64,000 nucleotides of DNA, taken from positions 19,648,191 through 19,712,190 of the forward strand of contig NC_079907.1 of NCBI RefSeq assembly GCF_024868665.1. The letters run 5' to 3'. The translations under genes and the position numbers were made by a program. Each line of letters begins with the position of its first letter. The stretch's first letter is position 1. Below, piece after piece: positions 1 to 15,345 of the stretch. The notes below the pieces were generated by a model. That model was not told where the DNA came from. It searched no databases and worked only from the letters and a program-made list of their open reading frames with translations. The DNA comes from Triplophysa rosa (lineage: Eukaryota; Chordata; Actinopteri; Cypriniformes; Nemacheilidae).

Positions 1-65
1 TTTGGGGTTTTTCTAGGCCTACATCTAAAGCTTTTGTTTGCTGTGTCTATGCATGCTGCGCCCGA

Positions 66-123
<58 letters not shown>
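66..123. repeat. (CT)n microsatellite
   Basis: An almost pure run of CT dinucleotides, about 29 units. The leucine/serine-rich reading frame across it is an artefact of the repeat and not a gene. Confidence 0.97.
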
Positions 124-124
<1 letters not shown>

Positions 125-521
125 AAGCTCCAGGCTTCATTTCAGTAGTCGTTTCTCCACCTTCTCTGCAGTCTATCTTGTTATCTGCCAAGAGAATACT
201 AATAAAATCCAGTGACTCCAACATGTCTGCTCGCCTGTCGCCTCCTGCAGCCTCTTTGCACGCAGCCCCACCAGCCTTACATGAGCAACATCACAAAATA
301 ACATGTGTCTCATTTAAATATTTCCCGAGAACCGAAACAATACGGTGTGTATGCTTAAAGGTTCCACATATAGATACTTTAAAGTAGCCAAAGGCATCGT
401 TTACACAAATAAATCCACCTTAATCTGCACACAAAGACTAATATTTTCATAGGCTATATAGGTTTGTCTTGAACTCAGCAAACACACGATGAAATGAAAT
501 GAAATGATTTTTTAATTGGCA

Positions 522-527
522 TTTATT
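522..527 (-). terminator. dlx3b: Probable poly(A) signal of dlx3b
   Basis: The plus strand reads TTTATT, which is AATAAA on the minus strand, about 580 bases downstream of the dlx3b stop codon. The stretch between the stop and this site (528-1108) has no other gene and is read as the 3' untranslated region. Position and motif support the call. Transcript data were not available. Confidence 0.4.
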
Positions 528-1108
528 TAATTTGACAGAATAACAATAACTACTTACATGAATATAAAAGGATTCAAGCACCAGCGTGCGGTCTTTATCT
601 TTCCGAAGAACACGAACTTAGTGGTTCCGTTTTATTTAAACACATATTTACAGCTTTCAACATTTTGTACAAGTCTATATAATTTATATCCTGAGTCTCT
701 GACGCCCGTGAGTGCGCGCGCTGGCCCACGACGCGTGGGCTATAACTACACGATTTGGGGATTACTCGTTCTTTAAGTAAAACATTTCAATATTCGGCTT
801 TCAAAGAACCAAACATGAAGTCATAAAGGAAGTCAACAAGAAAAAAAGACAATAATTTAAAACCACGCAAACTTCCTTGACGTTGTCGAACCTACACACT
901 TAGGTGCATATGAAATAGGTCAGAGTAGCATTGAAACCTTGTTTGAACACAATGTATACATATCGACAGATATGCGTTCAACAGTCAATAAAATGCCAAC
1001 GCGAGCGTGCCGTGTCACTCCAGATACTACCGGAGTATCTCTCAGCTTATTTCTCCGGGTTTTGCATTGTCTTTTCCCACCAACGTGAAACTCTTCCATC
1101 AGTGTCTG

Positions 1109-3247
<2,139 letters not shown>

Positions 3248-3421
3248 CGTGGGGTCGTGTCCCGTTCAGAAAAAAGCAGTCGTCCACTGATATTTCCAGG
3301 GCAGACTTGAATAAATCATGCACGCGCAGTTCAATATGAAAATCCTCGATGGCTTGCGTTGTCTAACTCCCTCGGTTGAAGTGCTGAAGGCAATGGTAGA
3401 GATCTACTATGAGAATCTCCG

Positions 3422-3453
3422 AATTATAGGGCTGGACGGTGTGCTCCTATTGG
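3422..3453 (-). promoter_or_regulatory. dlx3b: Candidate core promoter of dlx3b (CCAAT and TATA-like boxes)
   Basis: Read on the minus strand, CCAAT (3453-3449) is followed about 20 bases on by CTATAAT (3428-3422). A start site about 30 bases further would leave a 5' untranslated region of roughly 150 bases before the ATG. The spacing is typical of a vertebrate core promoter. This rests on motifs only. Confidence 0.4.
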
Positions 3454-3540
3454 CTCGTTACTTTAGCCCTGAGGGCGAAGCCAAGAGTATGAGAGGAGTT
3501 CTCCGCCTAGCGCCTCAGCGTCTCCATGCTTACTAAAGAT

Positions 3541-4330
3541 TTGAGAATTTCATCGGTTATAATCATCATGCAGATGTGAAGGTTATATATTCGTTAGCAC
3601 TGGCATACAAGTGCAATAGAATCACTCTGCCCGTCCCTTTCACTGTATTCACAAAAATAAAAAGACCACATTTATTAATGTTTATAAAAAAAGTTGATAA
3701 ATTACACTTAATGCTGTACAAGAACTAGCTGTATCAACTACTCCGCAAGGTGTGAAAATATCATGATCGGACTCATAAAAGTTACTTTCGTACAAACAAA
3801 TATAAACCAAAATGTAAATAGAAATAGTCAGGTTGATTCTTGCTTCATTATATATTCTTATAATTTTCAAACATCTTAGAAATTAAATCGATTCATTTAC
3901 TCGTTTTAAATTGTGTAGCCTACATGTTTATAACAGCACTTTTCATGGTGTAGGCTACTTTCTTTTGACTGTAATAAAGGCCTGCGGAAGGCCAGACGTG
4001 TCTGTTTCCCACTTTACAACTTAAATGCATCGATAGTTATCAGATTCGTTTCGGCATGTCGCACGTTTGGCCGTTTTCTTAACCATCTATAACATGCAGG
4101 AGACATTTTGAAGTGATCTGCTCGCTCTATTCTGATTCACACTGAAGTTTATCTGTCTCGCTGATCGGCCCTCGGGCGCTCTCTTGTGCGCCCTTATTAT
4201 AACAATGCGTGGCACCTGAATGCGTCTTAACCTTTAGCACCCAAATAACAATTTATCGCCACTGACCTTTTTCGGAGGACGTCGGATGAAGGAAAAGACA
4301 AACTGACTGCAGCTCATTTTTATTGACTTC
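3541..4330. other. dlx3b upstream region, possible conserved non-coding DNA
   Basis: No gene and no recognisable transposon. Its 4000-4330 part is less AT-rich than its surroundings and carries no repeat signature, so it could hold a dlx3b regulatory element. That is inference from position and composition only. Confidence 0.3.
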
Positions 4331-4888
4331 TTTTGAGCATCTGAACGCTGTGCACATGCAGTGCTTTATAGGTGTGTGAACCTCAGGCGAGAGAGTTTGT
4401 CACATACCTGATGTGCACGGCCGCGTCATGCAGTCAAATTCCACACGAATGCTTTGAGCTTTGTAACATTCTGTTCGATGTTTGTTTGTCGTTAGTTTTA
4501 TTACACATTCTAACAATTATGTATTTATATGAATACTTTCCCCCGATATTGTGTAGGCTATTTTATTTTATTGTTTTAGTTGTTTATTCCCAAAAGGCCT
4601 ATTTGCTGAGCAAATTGATTAAAACAAAAGAATCATTAGCCGTATAAAGTACTATTACTCAGACCCTTTAATTCAAAACGAAAATATTTATTTCTGGTGC
4701 ATTGTGTGACCTAAATATTTTTAATCGTTTTTTCGTTCTGTCGCGGCGAGTTTTTTGTGTGATACTGCCACCTTGTGGCAAAATATTATACAACTATTGA
4801 TACTTTACTTACGTTGACCCCACTATTGTCTTCTCAAGTACTCTGTCAAAACAGTATTGAACTAATCGCACAAAAATATCGAACCATT

Positions 4889-4943
4889 ACATTTACATTC
4901 ATGCATTTGGCAGACGCTTTTATTCAAAGCAACTTACATTGCA
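4889..4943 (-). repeat. SINE 3'-tail fragment
   Basis: Reads, in reverse complement, as the conserved 3' end of a fish tRNA-derived SINE (TAAGTTGCTTTGAATAAAAG followed by CGTCTGCCAAATGCATGAAT). The same tail is seen at about 60319-60367. The tRNA-like head is missing. Confidence 0.7.
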
Positions 4944-7688
4944 TTAAACTATTCATTTGTTTCTGAGAATGTGCTAAAGCCAAAATAGTGCAATTTATCG
5001 CGGATCAACGACAACATTTAAAAAAACTGATAACTGATAAAATAACTGATAAAAAACTCCATCTTTGCTTATTTTTTTCATAATTCAGGGGATCTGTTTG
5101 CGTTACTTAATTTCAATGCATTATTGCAAGTAAAAAAAAGTTTAATTTATTGATTTAATAAAAGGTTTTAAGTGTCAAACTTCATTTTCATGAGTTGGAT
5201 AGACTTAATAACTACATCAACTTAGCTATGTGATATCAACGTAAATATCTGTGTTGATTTGTTTAAAACAATATTTTAGTGGTAATTACTCAATACAAGT
5301 GGCTTGATCCCCTGAACTTTTAACATACAGATTCAAACTCTGAGTGTTAGATTTTTCAAAAGCAGAAATGACATTTTCAAACATTTAACATGATTTGTTT
5401 GAGTTGGGGCATCATGAATGATGCCAGGGTTCTTATTGCAATATTCTATCTTCTTTTAATTTTCTGGCCATGTTCACGGGACAGTCCAAACAAAGAATGA
5501 TGATTTCAGCATTAGCGCTTTAAATATAATACCTTTCAATCAAGGCAATATTTAAGAATGTATTTCATGTCTGTGTTCTGAACCTAAGGAAGCGCTCTAC
5601 CCTTCAGCCAAATGGTAACCTTTTAAAACTGTAACCAAAACTGTTTATATACCAATAAATCAGAAGACTCCCATTTTGTTGTTATGCTTAAAAATGCATT
5701 AAATAACACAAAAATTCAACAGTTTATTTTTCAGTGCCATGCAAAGCATGCTGGGACATCCTCTGCCCAGTCATGTCTTTGTAGGAGTTCATCTAACTTT
5801 TAAGTAAATTTTATTTAAATACTATATCGAAAAGGCACATATCTAAAACGCCTTGTCAAGTATGCTCAAGATAAAACATGCAGGATATGATTCTTAAAAA
5901 TATGTGTATAACAATTTATATTACGTTGGTTTCTTAAGATATCAAAGTAAAATGCCAGACATAGATTTGTTTGTTCACAATGTTGTGATCTTTGTGTTAC
6001 ATTTACAAACCCACGGATTCAGTTGATCAATTTTATCAATTTACTTTTCCAAAATGTTAAGACCCATTGCCTGATATGCTGTAGTTTGCCTGATTGTAGT
6101 AATAGCAATGTAATAGGATGTATAGTATAGCAAAATATGATTGCGATGGCAACATTTACCTATTAAGAGGATAGGTGTTTGCTTATTTCAACCAAAGCAC
6201 TGCTAGAGAACAGTTATATAGGCATCATTTGACCTTGGGATGCAAACCTAGTTGTATTTTGAATGTTCCTAACTGGCCATAATAGTGCAAAATGATGTAA
6301 TGTCCTTAAAAATGTGCAGGTTTAATGCAGACGTAGATGTATGAGATAAACTGAGATTTGTCAACAAGGGAGGAACTGAATGACTAATAGACATTTGGAA
6401 AATAGGCTATAAAATCGTATGGAAAATAAAAATGTTTGAAAATAAAAATGTTACTAATAAATGTGCAATAACAGCCTACTAGAACAAAAATTAACAATAA
6501 TAAAATACTGCTGCTGTGTAGATTCTGTCTAGATTTGTCTGTAAAACGTGATGCAATAGTCTTGTATATGCAGCAGGTGGCGCCAACGCGACACGTTTTC
6601 TCTATTGTCATACTCAGTCTTCTTTTCTGTTGTGTTGTCCAAATTTAAATTAGTTTAAATGAATGATTTGCGGTTCGTGGTTTAATTTAAAAGTAATGCT
6701 TTCTTTTTATTTGACATTTCCCTGCCACTGAAATAAATGGTGCAACATTTTTGACTGGAAAAGAAAAAATAAATGATAAATGCTTCTAAATGCATAACTT
6801 CTGAAGTTATACATATTTTAAATATTTCTTATAATGCAATGGATGTAAATGGAGGAACAGAAGGACATACACGAAAAGAGAGAGTGAAATTCCTCTCTCC
6901 AGCACTTTAGTTCATTCTGACTGGCTGATTTGGAAAGCTGTTATCTTTCTGGACTGGATAAAATAAACTCCTGGAATGGCACTGGCACAGGATTAAAGAT
7001 TCATTATTCACATTTTCCCTTTCTCAGGACAACAGCTCTGAGCGCTTCTTTGATACATCATAAAGGAGAGTCTAAGCGTTCAACACAAGAACTTGAGTTA
7101 AAAAAAGACACAGCTTCTTTTGGAAGGCTTGATGGGAGCTCTTGTAGAACTTCTTTGTGGGTTGAAGCTGTTTTGTTTGATGTCTTGAGAGTCATTTAGT
7201 GTGCAGGCCAAATCATTGAAGTATCGAGGAAGCCTGCAATTACAGGACAAGTGTACACTTCTGTTGGTCAGCAGGTCAAACATAGTCGTCTCTTGTGATT
7301 GATACAAATTCCTCTGTCTTTCCTTTAAAGTGCATCGTTTCCATTAAGCTCCCAAATCCAGCAGAAAACACACAGCTGTGCTTTAATGTGTCTTAAATCA
7401 TCAATGAGCTTAAACGTTGTGTTGGAAACTCATGTAACTGAGTCTGAGAATGTTTTATGTTGACAGAACATCTTCAGTGCTGTACAATATCATCACATGA
7501 TGCTCCTCATGAGGTTGGTTTTATTTTTCTATAAAATGTCATTATTTTCACTCAGTTTTATCTAAATGATTTCATTTCAATTCAGTTTTTCATTTAAATT
7601 TATGGACACGAGTCTGTTGTAACTTGTCAGTTTTAATAGATGTCCAGCTCATGTGAGAATGTTTAAACAAGTGTGTACATGATCTTTC

Positions 7689-7722
7689 ATACCTCACACA
7701 CACGCGTGCACACACACACACA
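7689..7722. repeat. (CA)n microsatellite
   Basis: Short imperfect CA repeat, interrupted by CGCGTG. Confidence 0.85.
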
Positions 7723-10116
7723 GGTGGAGGGAGGACTTGAGGAATTTAATTAAGGTTGGAGAGGGAGGAGACACTTGCCCTCCTCAAGGTTCTGGTGGAG
7801 TGCAGGACAAACTTACTGTAATTCAGTTGCTTTTAGAATAAAACCAGAGAGCTTTCACACAACACAACAGACTCTCTCAAGAAAACATATTTATTGTACA
7901 AAAATCTTTTTTTTTCATAAATTACAAAAGAATATTAATAATTACCCAAATATTTACATAAGTTTGAACAGAACTTTTGCCACTACTGTATGAACATTTA
8001 CTGAAGGATGGACTGAAACTGAAGGCGTATCAACACTGCAAAAAACCTGATTTACTTTAAAAGTCATTTTGGCTTCCTGTTTAAATTCTTGACTCGTGAG
8101 AAATTGCTGTAACTTATAAAAGTAACAAAAATATATAAAAATATTTTGATGTGTTAAAGTGATGTCAATACACATGTTGTCATGATTTATTAATCACATC
8201 ATTTTACTGTAGAGATCTAAATATGACAGTGATTTAGGGGTGGTCTCTTATAATTTAGGCCACTACAATGAAAAATCTCATTTCCAATGACAATAATGAC
8301 CTATAAAGCAAACTCAGATCCTGTGTGTTGTCTCTGTTTTGTTTATTGAAATCTTGACTGGCGGTTATGAGCCCTCAGGGAGGTGAAGCCCTCAGAGAAC
8401 CTCAGATGTCACAGGAGTTAATGAAGGTCAGATGAATGAAGACTCGACATTTACTCCCCGTTTCTATCACTTCTAAACACTCACGAGCTCACACGAACAC
8501 GCACTCTAAGAGGGAAGTACATCTGTAAGTGATCATTTTCCGCTGGTGAACCGTGACGGGATGTTTCCGTGACTTTCTGCCCTCTTTAGACGTGCCACTG
8601 ATCCGACCTTTCACCTTCAGCCGTGTGTTCTCTCCCACAGAAGATCCTACTTCACAGCAGGCGCACCTCACTGTCCACATAAATATACTGACATTCATCG
8701 ATCATCGTCATACTCTGTCAGATGTATGCTTACGTCAGACCACTGGGTTTGATCTGCGAACTGATTGCTCGAATGTTGCTCAGGAGACTCAGACCTCTTA
8801 GTTATGTTAGAAACTTCTGATGTGTTTCCCCAAAACTGATACAATTTCTGTTGTTTAGTCCTGTGTGTCTCATCATGTGACGGGGCTTTTTCTCTGTCAC
8901 TGGTTTTGATATTTTCCCACAGAAATGCCCTTTCTCCCAGATTTTATTTAAAGACTGCTAAACATCTAAAGTCTAAAATCGGAGCGTGGAAACTTATAAT
9001 GTCTGACAGGCTTCCCTTTTGCAAGAATGAGATCTGTTGTGTTTTGGTCTGTCGCTCGTGTAGGGCACTCAATGGTGTGTATGTATCTCTGGTTCGGATT
9101 GTATAGGAAATAAAGGGCACAGACACAGCTGGTTTGTCTGGGAAACGGGAGCTTTCTTCACTGGAATGTGTTCATTTCTTCTGGAGAGAGCCGAGAACAG
9201 CTGTGGGAGGAGATGGACAGAGGAGGGTCCCGCTTCTTATAATGAACTTCATCATTGCATTTAATCCCGTCTCATTCTTCAGCCTCTCTCAGGCCTCTTA
9301 CAGCTGCTGTGCACCGTTTCATTACTCACCAGAGCAAGACATGAATGTCTCACTGGATTATTAGACTCGATTCCTAAACGGTGGTCAAGATGTATGGTTC
9401 CACCTTTAACTTTCACAAAAAAGGTTTTTGGTGGAAGTAAAGATTCTGCATTCTTCTCTCGGAATAGTTCTTCCATGTCATCGCAGAAAAACAAACACTT
9501 CTTACAGTAGTATCTTTATTTAGCATCTTTACATCTTTATACAAATGAGATTGGATAAATTCTGATAAATTACGAAATGCCATGAGATTGTGTGGTACAT
9601 CATTCAGGCTTCACAACACTTCCGATGAGTCTAGATTTTTTTCTGTGTTTATGGTTCTGAAGTTCACATAAATCGACTGAATTAATACTGAATGAATCTA
9701 TTACAATTCATAACAGAAAGTCTGAACATTTGGTCTGTACTGAACAGTCGACTGTTTCTCTTCCCTTTACATTTCCATGGAAACAGCAGATTTGATCATC
9801 GGAGCTCCAGGAAGCCACACCTGGATTGTACTTGTCTTGGCTTAAAGTTAAAAGAAAACAGTTAGACAAGTTCTATTAATACAGTATATATGTACACTTC
9901 ATTCTACAGGAATATGAACTGAGAAATTATAGATTTGTAAAATCCCAGGACACATCAGTAAACACACACTCATCTGTTTCCATGTGAAAAGATACATGCA
10001 GTTTTCCCCACATGACTGCACATGACCCAGTGGAATAACTAGAATACAAAACCATGATATAATGTTTGTATGAGAATAGAGAACATTTGTGAAAGTACTT
10101 TGTGTAACAAATGAAA

Positions 10117-10157
10117 GTGTCACATGCAGGAGTTTTCACATGTCACATGCAGGAGTT
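10117..10157. repeat. Short tandem duplication
   Basis: The string TGTCACATGCAGGAGTTT occurs twice in 41 bases. It is a minor local duplication. Confidence 0.8.
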
Positions 10158-10719
10158 TGGAAAACCCTCAGAGACGAGACAGCAGATGTCCTTCTAATGG
10201 TTTAGTGATGGAGTTTAAATGGCGTCTGAGATTTCAGTGTGGACTGTATGAAACAGAGCTGGCTTTGACGTGAATATTGACACTGAATCAAAGTCCAAAC
10301 TGCAACCCAAGTTTGGCGAGATCACGTTCACTAAAGAGTAAGAGACAGCTATCGTGAATTTGGTTTTGGCCAATAATGCTATTAGAATTCGTGAAATATA
10401 CGCAACCATATCCACAATGTTTGTGAACATAAATGCTGTGAGTCCCTCAACAATAAATCGCGTCCTCCAGAAATTTTTTTCGTATTGTGTACAGAAATAT
10501 TCACAACCAAAAAAATAATAAACACAGGAAATAAAACGTTTGGTTTCAATCTTGCTTTTGTTTTTACAGTGAATTTTAAACATCTCTCTGCCAATTTCTT
10601 TCAATCTTGTACAGAAATGTACAGAGGAGCTCATGAAAGAAGAGCTTTAGGTTTTGAATAACTGTGTGTATATGATATATCCAAAAATATAACATAATGG
10701 TAAATGTGTTTGCAACAGA

Positions 10720-10960
10720 AGACAAATGTTTGCTTTTGAAATGTGTTTTTGATGTTTTGAATGTAGTGCTTCATTTTGCAAGAGATGTGTTTTGCATTTT
10801 GTGTGTGCAATTCTTGGATTTGTGTGTAAAGTTTTGAAAAAAGAGGCAACGTTTTGAAAATGTGTGTAGGCAGTTGAAAAAACCTGTAATGATCTGAAAG
10901 GCAAATTCAATTGAGTGTGAAACATGCAGGTTTGTTCAGCATTGTTAGTCTTGTCCAGAG
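10720..10960. repeat. Decayed fragment related to the 11343-12997 transposon
   Basis: Repeated phrases such as TGTGTGTAAAGTTTTGA and GTTTTGCA... also occur in the right subterminal region of the neighbouring Tc1/mariner element (12900-12985). It is read as an older, partial copy. A similar phrase cluster lies at about 49400-49520. Confidence 0.4.
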
Positions 10961-10983
10961 AGAACAAAGACCTGCTCGCCCAC

Positions 10984-10986
<3 letters not shown>

Positions 10987-11013
<27 letters not shown>
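10987..11013. repeat. (CT)n microsatellite
   Basis: Run of about 13 CT units. Confidence 0.9.
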
Positions 11014-11014
<1 letters not shown>

Positions 11015-11342
11015 GAGAACTTGAGATATTAGTCTATTCTAGATCATTCTGATTTTATTTCTTTTCACAATTTCCAAGCTGTTTTATTCACATTTGGAAT
11101 GTCAATTTATACACAAAAGCAAAATGTAAGTTTAAGTATATGGCACTTTATTCTTTATATAAACCTATTGTACGCATATAAAACTATCATATCTATATGT
11201 CATGTTCACTCCTGTACAGTTGCTTTGGTATGAGAAGACGCTCAGACATTCTGCTTAACGTCTCATTTTGTGTTTCATGAGAAAAAGTCAATTTAAACAA
11301 AACAGGCATTGAATGACATTGTTGAGACTAAATGGTTGATTG

Positions 11343-12997
11343 CAGTTTTTGCCCATTGCTTGAACACTATAGACACATGCTTAGACCAAAGTAACAAAAC
11401 TTGAAGCTTTTGTTACTTAAACACAGTGTAACCATACTTTAAACAAAAGTGCTGCTTTGCACTTTAGTTGCAATTCTGCAACACGCTTGCTCCTGCACAC
11501 TACACACTATTTCATACATAAGACACTTCGTTCATAAATGAAATCTCATGGGTACCATTGGGAAAACACATCTATTCAAAATACAAAACACATTGGGTGA
11601 TTGAAAACACTTAGACACACACCTGAAAATACTTACTTACAAAACTGAACACCAATCAGCCAGCCACAAATAGTTGGGCCATTTTGAGAACTTTGCAAGC
11701 ATGGAGGCAGGGAGAGCAAGAGGTAGAGGTAGAGGAAGACAGAGAGAGGAGTAGGACGTGGTCGAAGAGGCTATGCACAGAACAATATTTCAGATGATAT
11801 TAGAGCAACTTTGGTGGACCATGTGATAAATCATGGCCTGAAAATGAGTGAAGCTGGGCAGAGAGTCCACCCACATCTAAGCCGGTTCACAGTTACATCC
11901 ATCATAAGGACATTCAGACTGGAAAACAGGTATGTTTTTGACAAGGTTCCGAAGGTTCTGGTTCCTGTCTGCATCACTGCCAGCAAAGGGCAATTGTTCA
12001 CGTCCCGAGGCAGCGCAGTGGAAACATCACATTGTGTGCCTCCATAAGCCTTTGAGGGCTACTACACCATCATGCCAAACTAGGTCCCTACAACACGCAA
12101 CATATACTCACATTTCTCGATGCACTTCATGATGCAGTTGTACAGGACAGATCAGAGCAGCCCAGGTTTGTTGTTGTCTGGGATAATGTTAGTTTCCACC
12201 GGGCTGCTCTGGTCCGGGACTGGTTCACCAACCATGACGATTCGAAGTTGTATACTTGCCCCCTTACTCGCCATTTCTAAACCCTATCAAAGAATTTTTT
12301 TCCGCTTGGAGATCTACAGGCAATGGAAGAGGCATGCGGAGACATTGAGGTAAGGTCAATCCATGGATGGATTCGGCACACAAGGCGATGTTTTCCCCGT
12401 TGCTTAGCAGGAGAAAATCTCGCTTGTGATGTTGATGAGATCCTGTGGCCAGACGGCACAGACAGCAGGATCCATAATCCCACCCACGCACAATTGGCCT
12501 GTATTTACAGTAGTGTATTTTTTGTTTTATTTTTGCATTACTGCATTTACTGTACTGTACTGTAAAGTATAGTACTGTGATGTACAGTATTGAGTTGATG
12601 TCATTTGTAACCTTTCAGTACTTTCATTTTTGGTTGTTGTGAAAACCTTTGTTGGAAAAAAACAACAAATACTGAAAGTGTTGCATTGATCTTCACAGAA
12701 TGCTAACTGATGAACTGAATAAAAACAGTGAAAATGAAAGACTGCAGTGTTTTATATAAAGTACACTAGTGGGTTTCTGCTAATCTGAAAGTGTATTCAT
12801 ATGATGCAAGTGTGTATCATTTTGTCATCAGAGTGACATTTTGACAAAGGATTGTTAGGTTTTGATAGCATAGTTTCAATTAGACATAGATGTGAACGGT
12901 TTATTTCGCAGTGTTGTGTCTTGTGTGCTTGTGTGTAAAGTTTTGACACAATGAGCCGAAGTTTTGCAAAAAGTTTTCAAGCAATGGGCAAAAACTG
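11343..12997 (+). mobile_element. Tc1/mariner (IS630-type) DNA transposon, degenerate
   Basis: Inverted ends: CAGTTTTTGCCCATTGCTTG at 11343 and its exact reverse complement ending at 12997, giving a 1655-base element. A clean TA target duplication is seen on the right side only. The middle reads as a broken transposase. The start near 11701 is an Arg/Gly-rich N-terminus. A helix-turn-helix-like segment runs RATLVDHVINHGLKMSEAGQ (11800-11935). The second catalytic Asp lies in VVWDNVSFHRAALVRDWF (about 12170-12225), and a C-terminal AMEEACGDIEVRSIHGWIRH lies at 12321-12380. These pieces fall in different frames, separated by frameshifts and stops, so the copy cannot encode an active enzyme. Confidence 0.85.
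11701..12484 (+). pseudogene. Broken IS630/Tc1-mariner transposase
   Basis: Frame-shifted remains of the transposase inside the element at 11343-12997. The D of WDN is preserved. The region that should carry the third catalytic acidic residue reads with shifted frames around 12265-12320. A stop truncates the Arg/Gly-rich N-terminus near 11753. The order of the motifs matches a complete ancestral gene. Confidence 0.75.
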
Positions 12998-13729
12998 TAA
13001 TGGTTTATGTGATATTGACAGATGACCTGTATAGTGACAGCAGAAAGATTTCAGTGCAGATGTCAGTACAGGACTCAATTAAACGTAATGACAAAAACAT
13101 GTTTCTGAGGAAATATGAATGTATATCAGTCTTTGAATGTATGTATATGAATGTATATCAGGACAACAGCTCATCTGTGAAGTTCAACAAGGGATGATGA
13201 TGATGAAAACATCCCACTGGAAACACACTTTATAGATGGAGCTGGGTATGAGGGTTGAAGAGAGAATGGAAAGAACAATCTGAATGCCTACAATACACAC
13301 CTAACTATATATTCATGCATCTGATATAGCTAAATAACATCAGTGTGACATAAAAAACTTCCTATTATTTTGTGCTGTTTTCCTTACATATTTTATCATT
13401 TAATATAATTCAATTGTAATGTAGTTTTCTGAAGTAAATTTAACTTTGTCCATACTCCTTAACGTTTTTATAATTTTAAAATAAGATGAAAATCCTTTGT
13501 ACATGAAGATAAAAACTACAATCAATACATTCATTCATTTCCACGCATAATATATACCGCTAAATGATAAAAAAAAATGATGAATGAAATTCATGTAAAG
13601 GCTGCATTTTCTCTTGGTCTTTGAAGATTTAGCAGATTACATCAGAAGATTATAGCGAATTATGCGTGAGATCACGTCTTTCACAGCTCCTACAGTTTCC
13701 TGCCACACACGCACGCACGCACACACACG

Positions 13730-13763
<34 letters not shown>

Positions 13764-15214
13764 AAGATGAGGGTCATAAATGTATAAAGCGGTCTGAAAC
13801 ATTGTGATGTGATTTCCTCACACAGCTCTCAGAACATGTATCACATAACAGTTCAGTTTCTGATACGTTAAACATATGTAACACACATCCACAGCGGCGG
13901 CGGTGCAGGGGATGAGGCTATAACTTTAGCTAAACCCAACTCACCATATATAACTATAAAAGGTTCCATCTTTTTAAGACCATGTGATCATTTTGTTTTA
14001 CATGTAAGTTTTTTCTTTGTTTAAATCACATTAGAAAGAGTTTTTTAGGTAGTTTTTTTATTTTGTTTTCATTTAATCAAATTTCAGCAATTTTGTCATT
14101 TGTCTGTACAGTATATATAGTTTTGATATATTTTTGTTTTGTTTTAATTTAGTTTTTTTCCTGTTGCGTAATAATTGTGTTTATTGCTGAGACAACTTTT
14201 CTCATTTTCATTTAGTTTAAGGTTTGTCACATAATATCTGAATATTCTGTTCATGTCACAGAAACTTTTAAATAGTTGATAAAGGTAAATGTCATAAAAC
14301 AAACCTTGCATGCTCATAATAAATGATAAACGTGAGAAATGTGTTTCAGAGGTTAAACAGTATTCTCACTGTCCATGCAATTTTTCAAGTGCTTGTAAAT
14401 GCAAACAAACATCATGTAAACACAGCAGCTCTATTGCGTTATTATTTGTGTGTATACTGTACATCTGGTTCTGGGTGTTTTGTAATAGTCATTCAGAAGT
14501 TTTAGTCGTACTGTAAAGTTTAGTGAGGTGAAAGCGGGGAGCGGGGAAGCTGTAAAACTTGGCAGCGCTCTAAAAGAACTCAGTGTCTTCCTCCCCTGAC
14601 ACACATTTGGACGGCATTGCACACATAGTAACCGCATGGTCTCCATGACAACAGCAGGACTTGCCATCTAGGTGAGGGCACGGCTCAATCCTCACAGTCA
14701 GCGTCACTTGAGTCGTGTTCCTCTCAGACAGATCTCATGTACATGATTTATCAGAAGAGTTTTGTGTTTTGTTTGCTCTTCGACGGAGCCAGACAATGTT
14801 TGTTTTTCTTTTTCACTTGAGGAAACCGCAATCTGTCTTTCGTTTCTTAGGCATTACTCTATTGTTAGCTTGCTCATTTATCGTGGCAATGAATAATTGC
14901 AGACTCTCGAGTGCTCTTGTTAGTGTTCAGACTGTTTTGTTTGAACACTGTTTGCTGACCCTGTTGAGGTCACCTGACAACGTCTAGAATGGATTGATAA
15001 CCCTGAAGAGACCCGAAGAAACAGACAGAGGCCACGGAGTTCAGGCCTGGGGGCATGAGCCATTGTAACAAACCCCATAAATGCTTATCAGAGATCAGAT
15101 TTCTTACTCTAGGCTTCATCTTTACTGTGAGATGGCTGTAAAGTACAGGTCTAGCCATTTTTATTCAGCTTGTAAATTGTTCAGAGCAGAAGATTCCTCC
15201 CATGATGCCCCGAG
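12998..15214. other. Intergenic DNA without genes
   Basis: AT-rich sequence with only short spurious open frames. Apart from the CA/GA tract at 13706-13763 I see nothing in it. Confidence 0.7.
13706..13763. repeat. Compound (CA)n(GA)n microsatellite
   Basis: A CA/CGCA tract runs directly into about 11 GA units. Confidence 0.9.
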
Positions 15215-15345
15215 CATTTAAAGAGATATTTTACCCAAATATGAAAATTCTTTCATCATTTATTAACTCTCATGCCATTACGAACCTGTATGACTTTCTT
15301 TCTTCTGCAGAACACAAAAGAAGATATTTTGAAGAATGTACATAA
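15215..15345. repeat. Fragment of a palindromic MITE
   Basis: Half-unit resembling the family with TTAA flanks at 28805-29211 (TTTACCCAAATATGAAAATT, CATCATTTATTAACTCTCAT, AGAACACAAAAGAAGATATT). One arm only, with no duplicated target site. Confidence 0.65.

Larger units (their letters stand above)
4331..11342. other. Intergenic DNA without genes
   Basis: Seven kilobases of AT-rich sequence between dlx3b and a Tc1/mariner remnant. Open frames are short, overlap on both strands and show no protein family motif. Apart from the SINE tail, CA tract, CT tract, short duplication and transposon fragment listed separately, I see nothing in it. Confidence 0.7.

Noticed and set aside
34..387. 117-residue open frame with a Ser-Leu repeat
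   Set aside because: It is a translation of the CT microsatellite with no conserved sequence on either side.
10215..10634. 139-residue minus-strand frame
   Set aside because: Longest frame in the spacer, but composition is like the surrounding AT-rich DNA, other frames overlap it, and no motif is visible.
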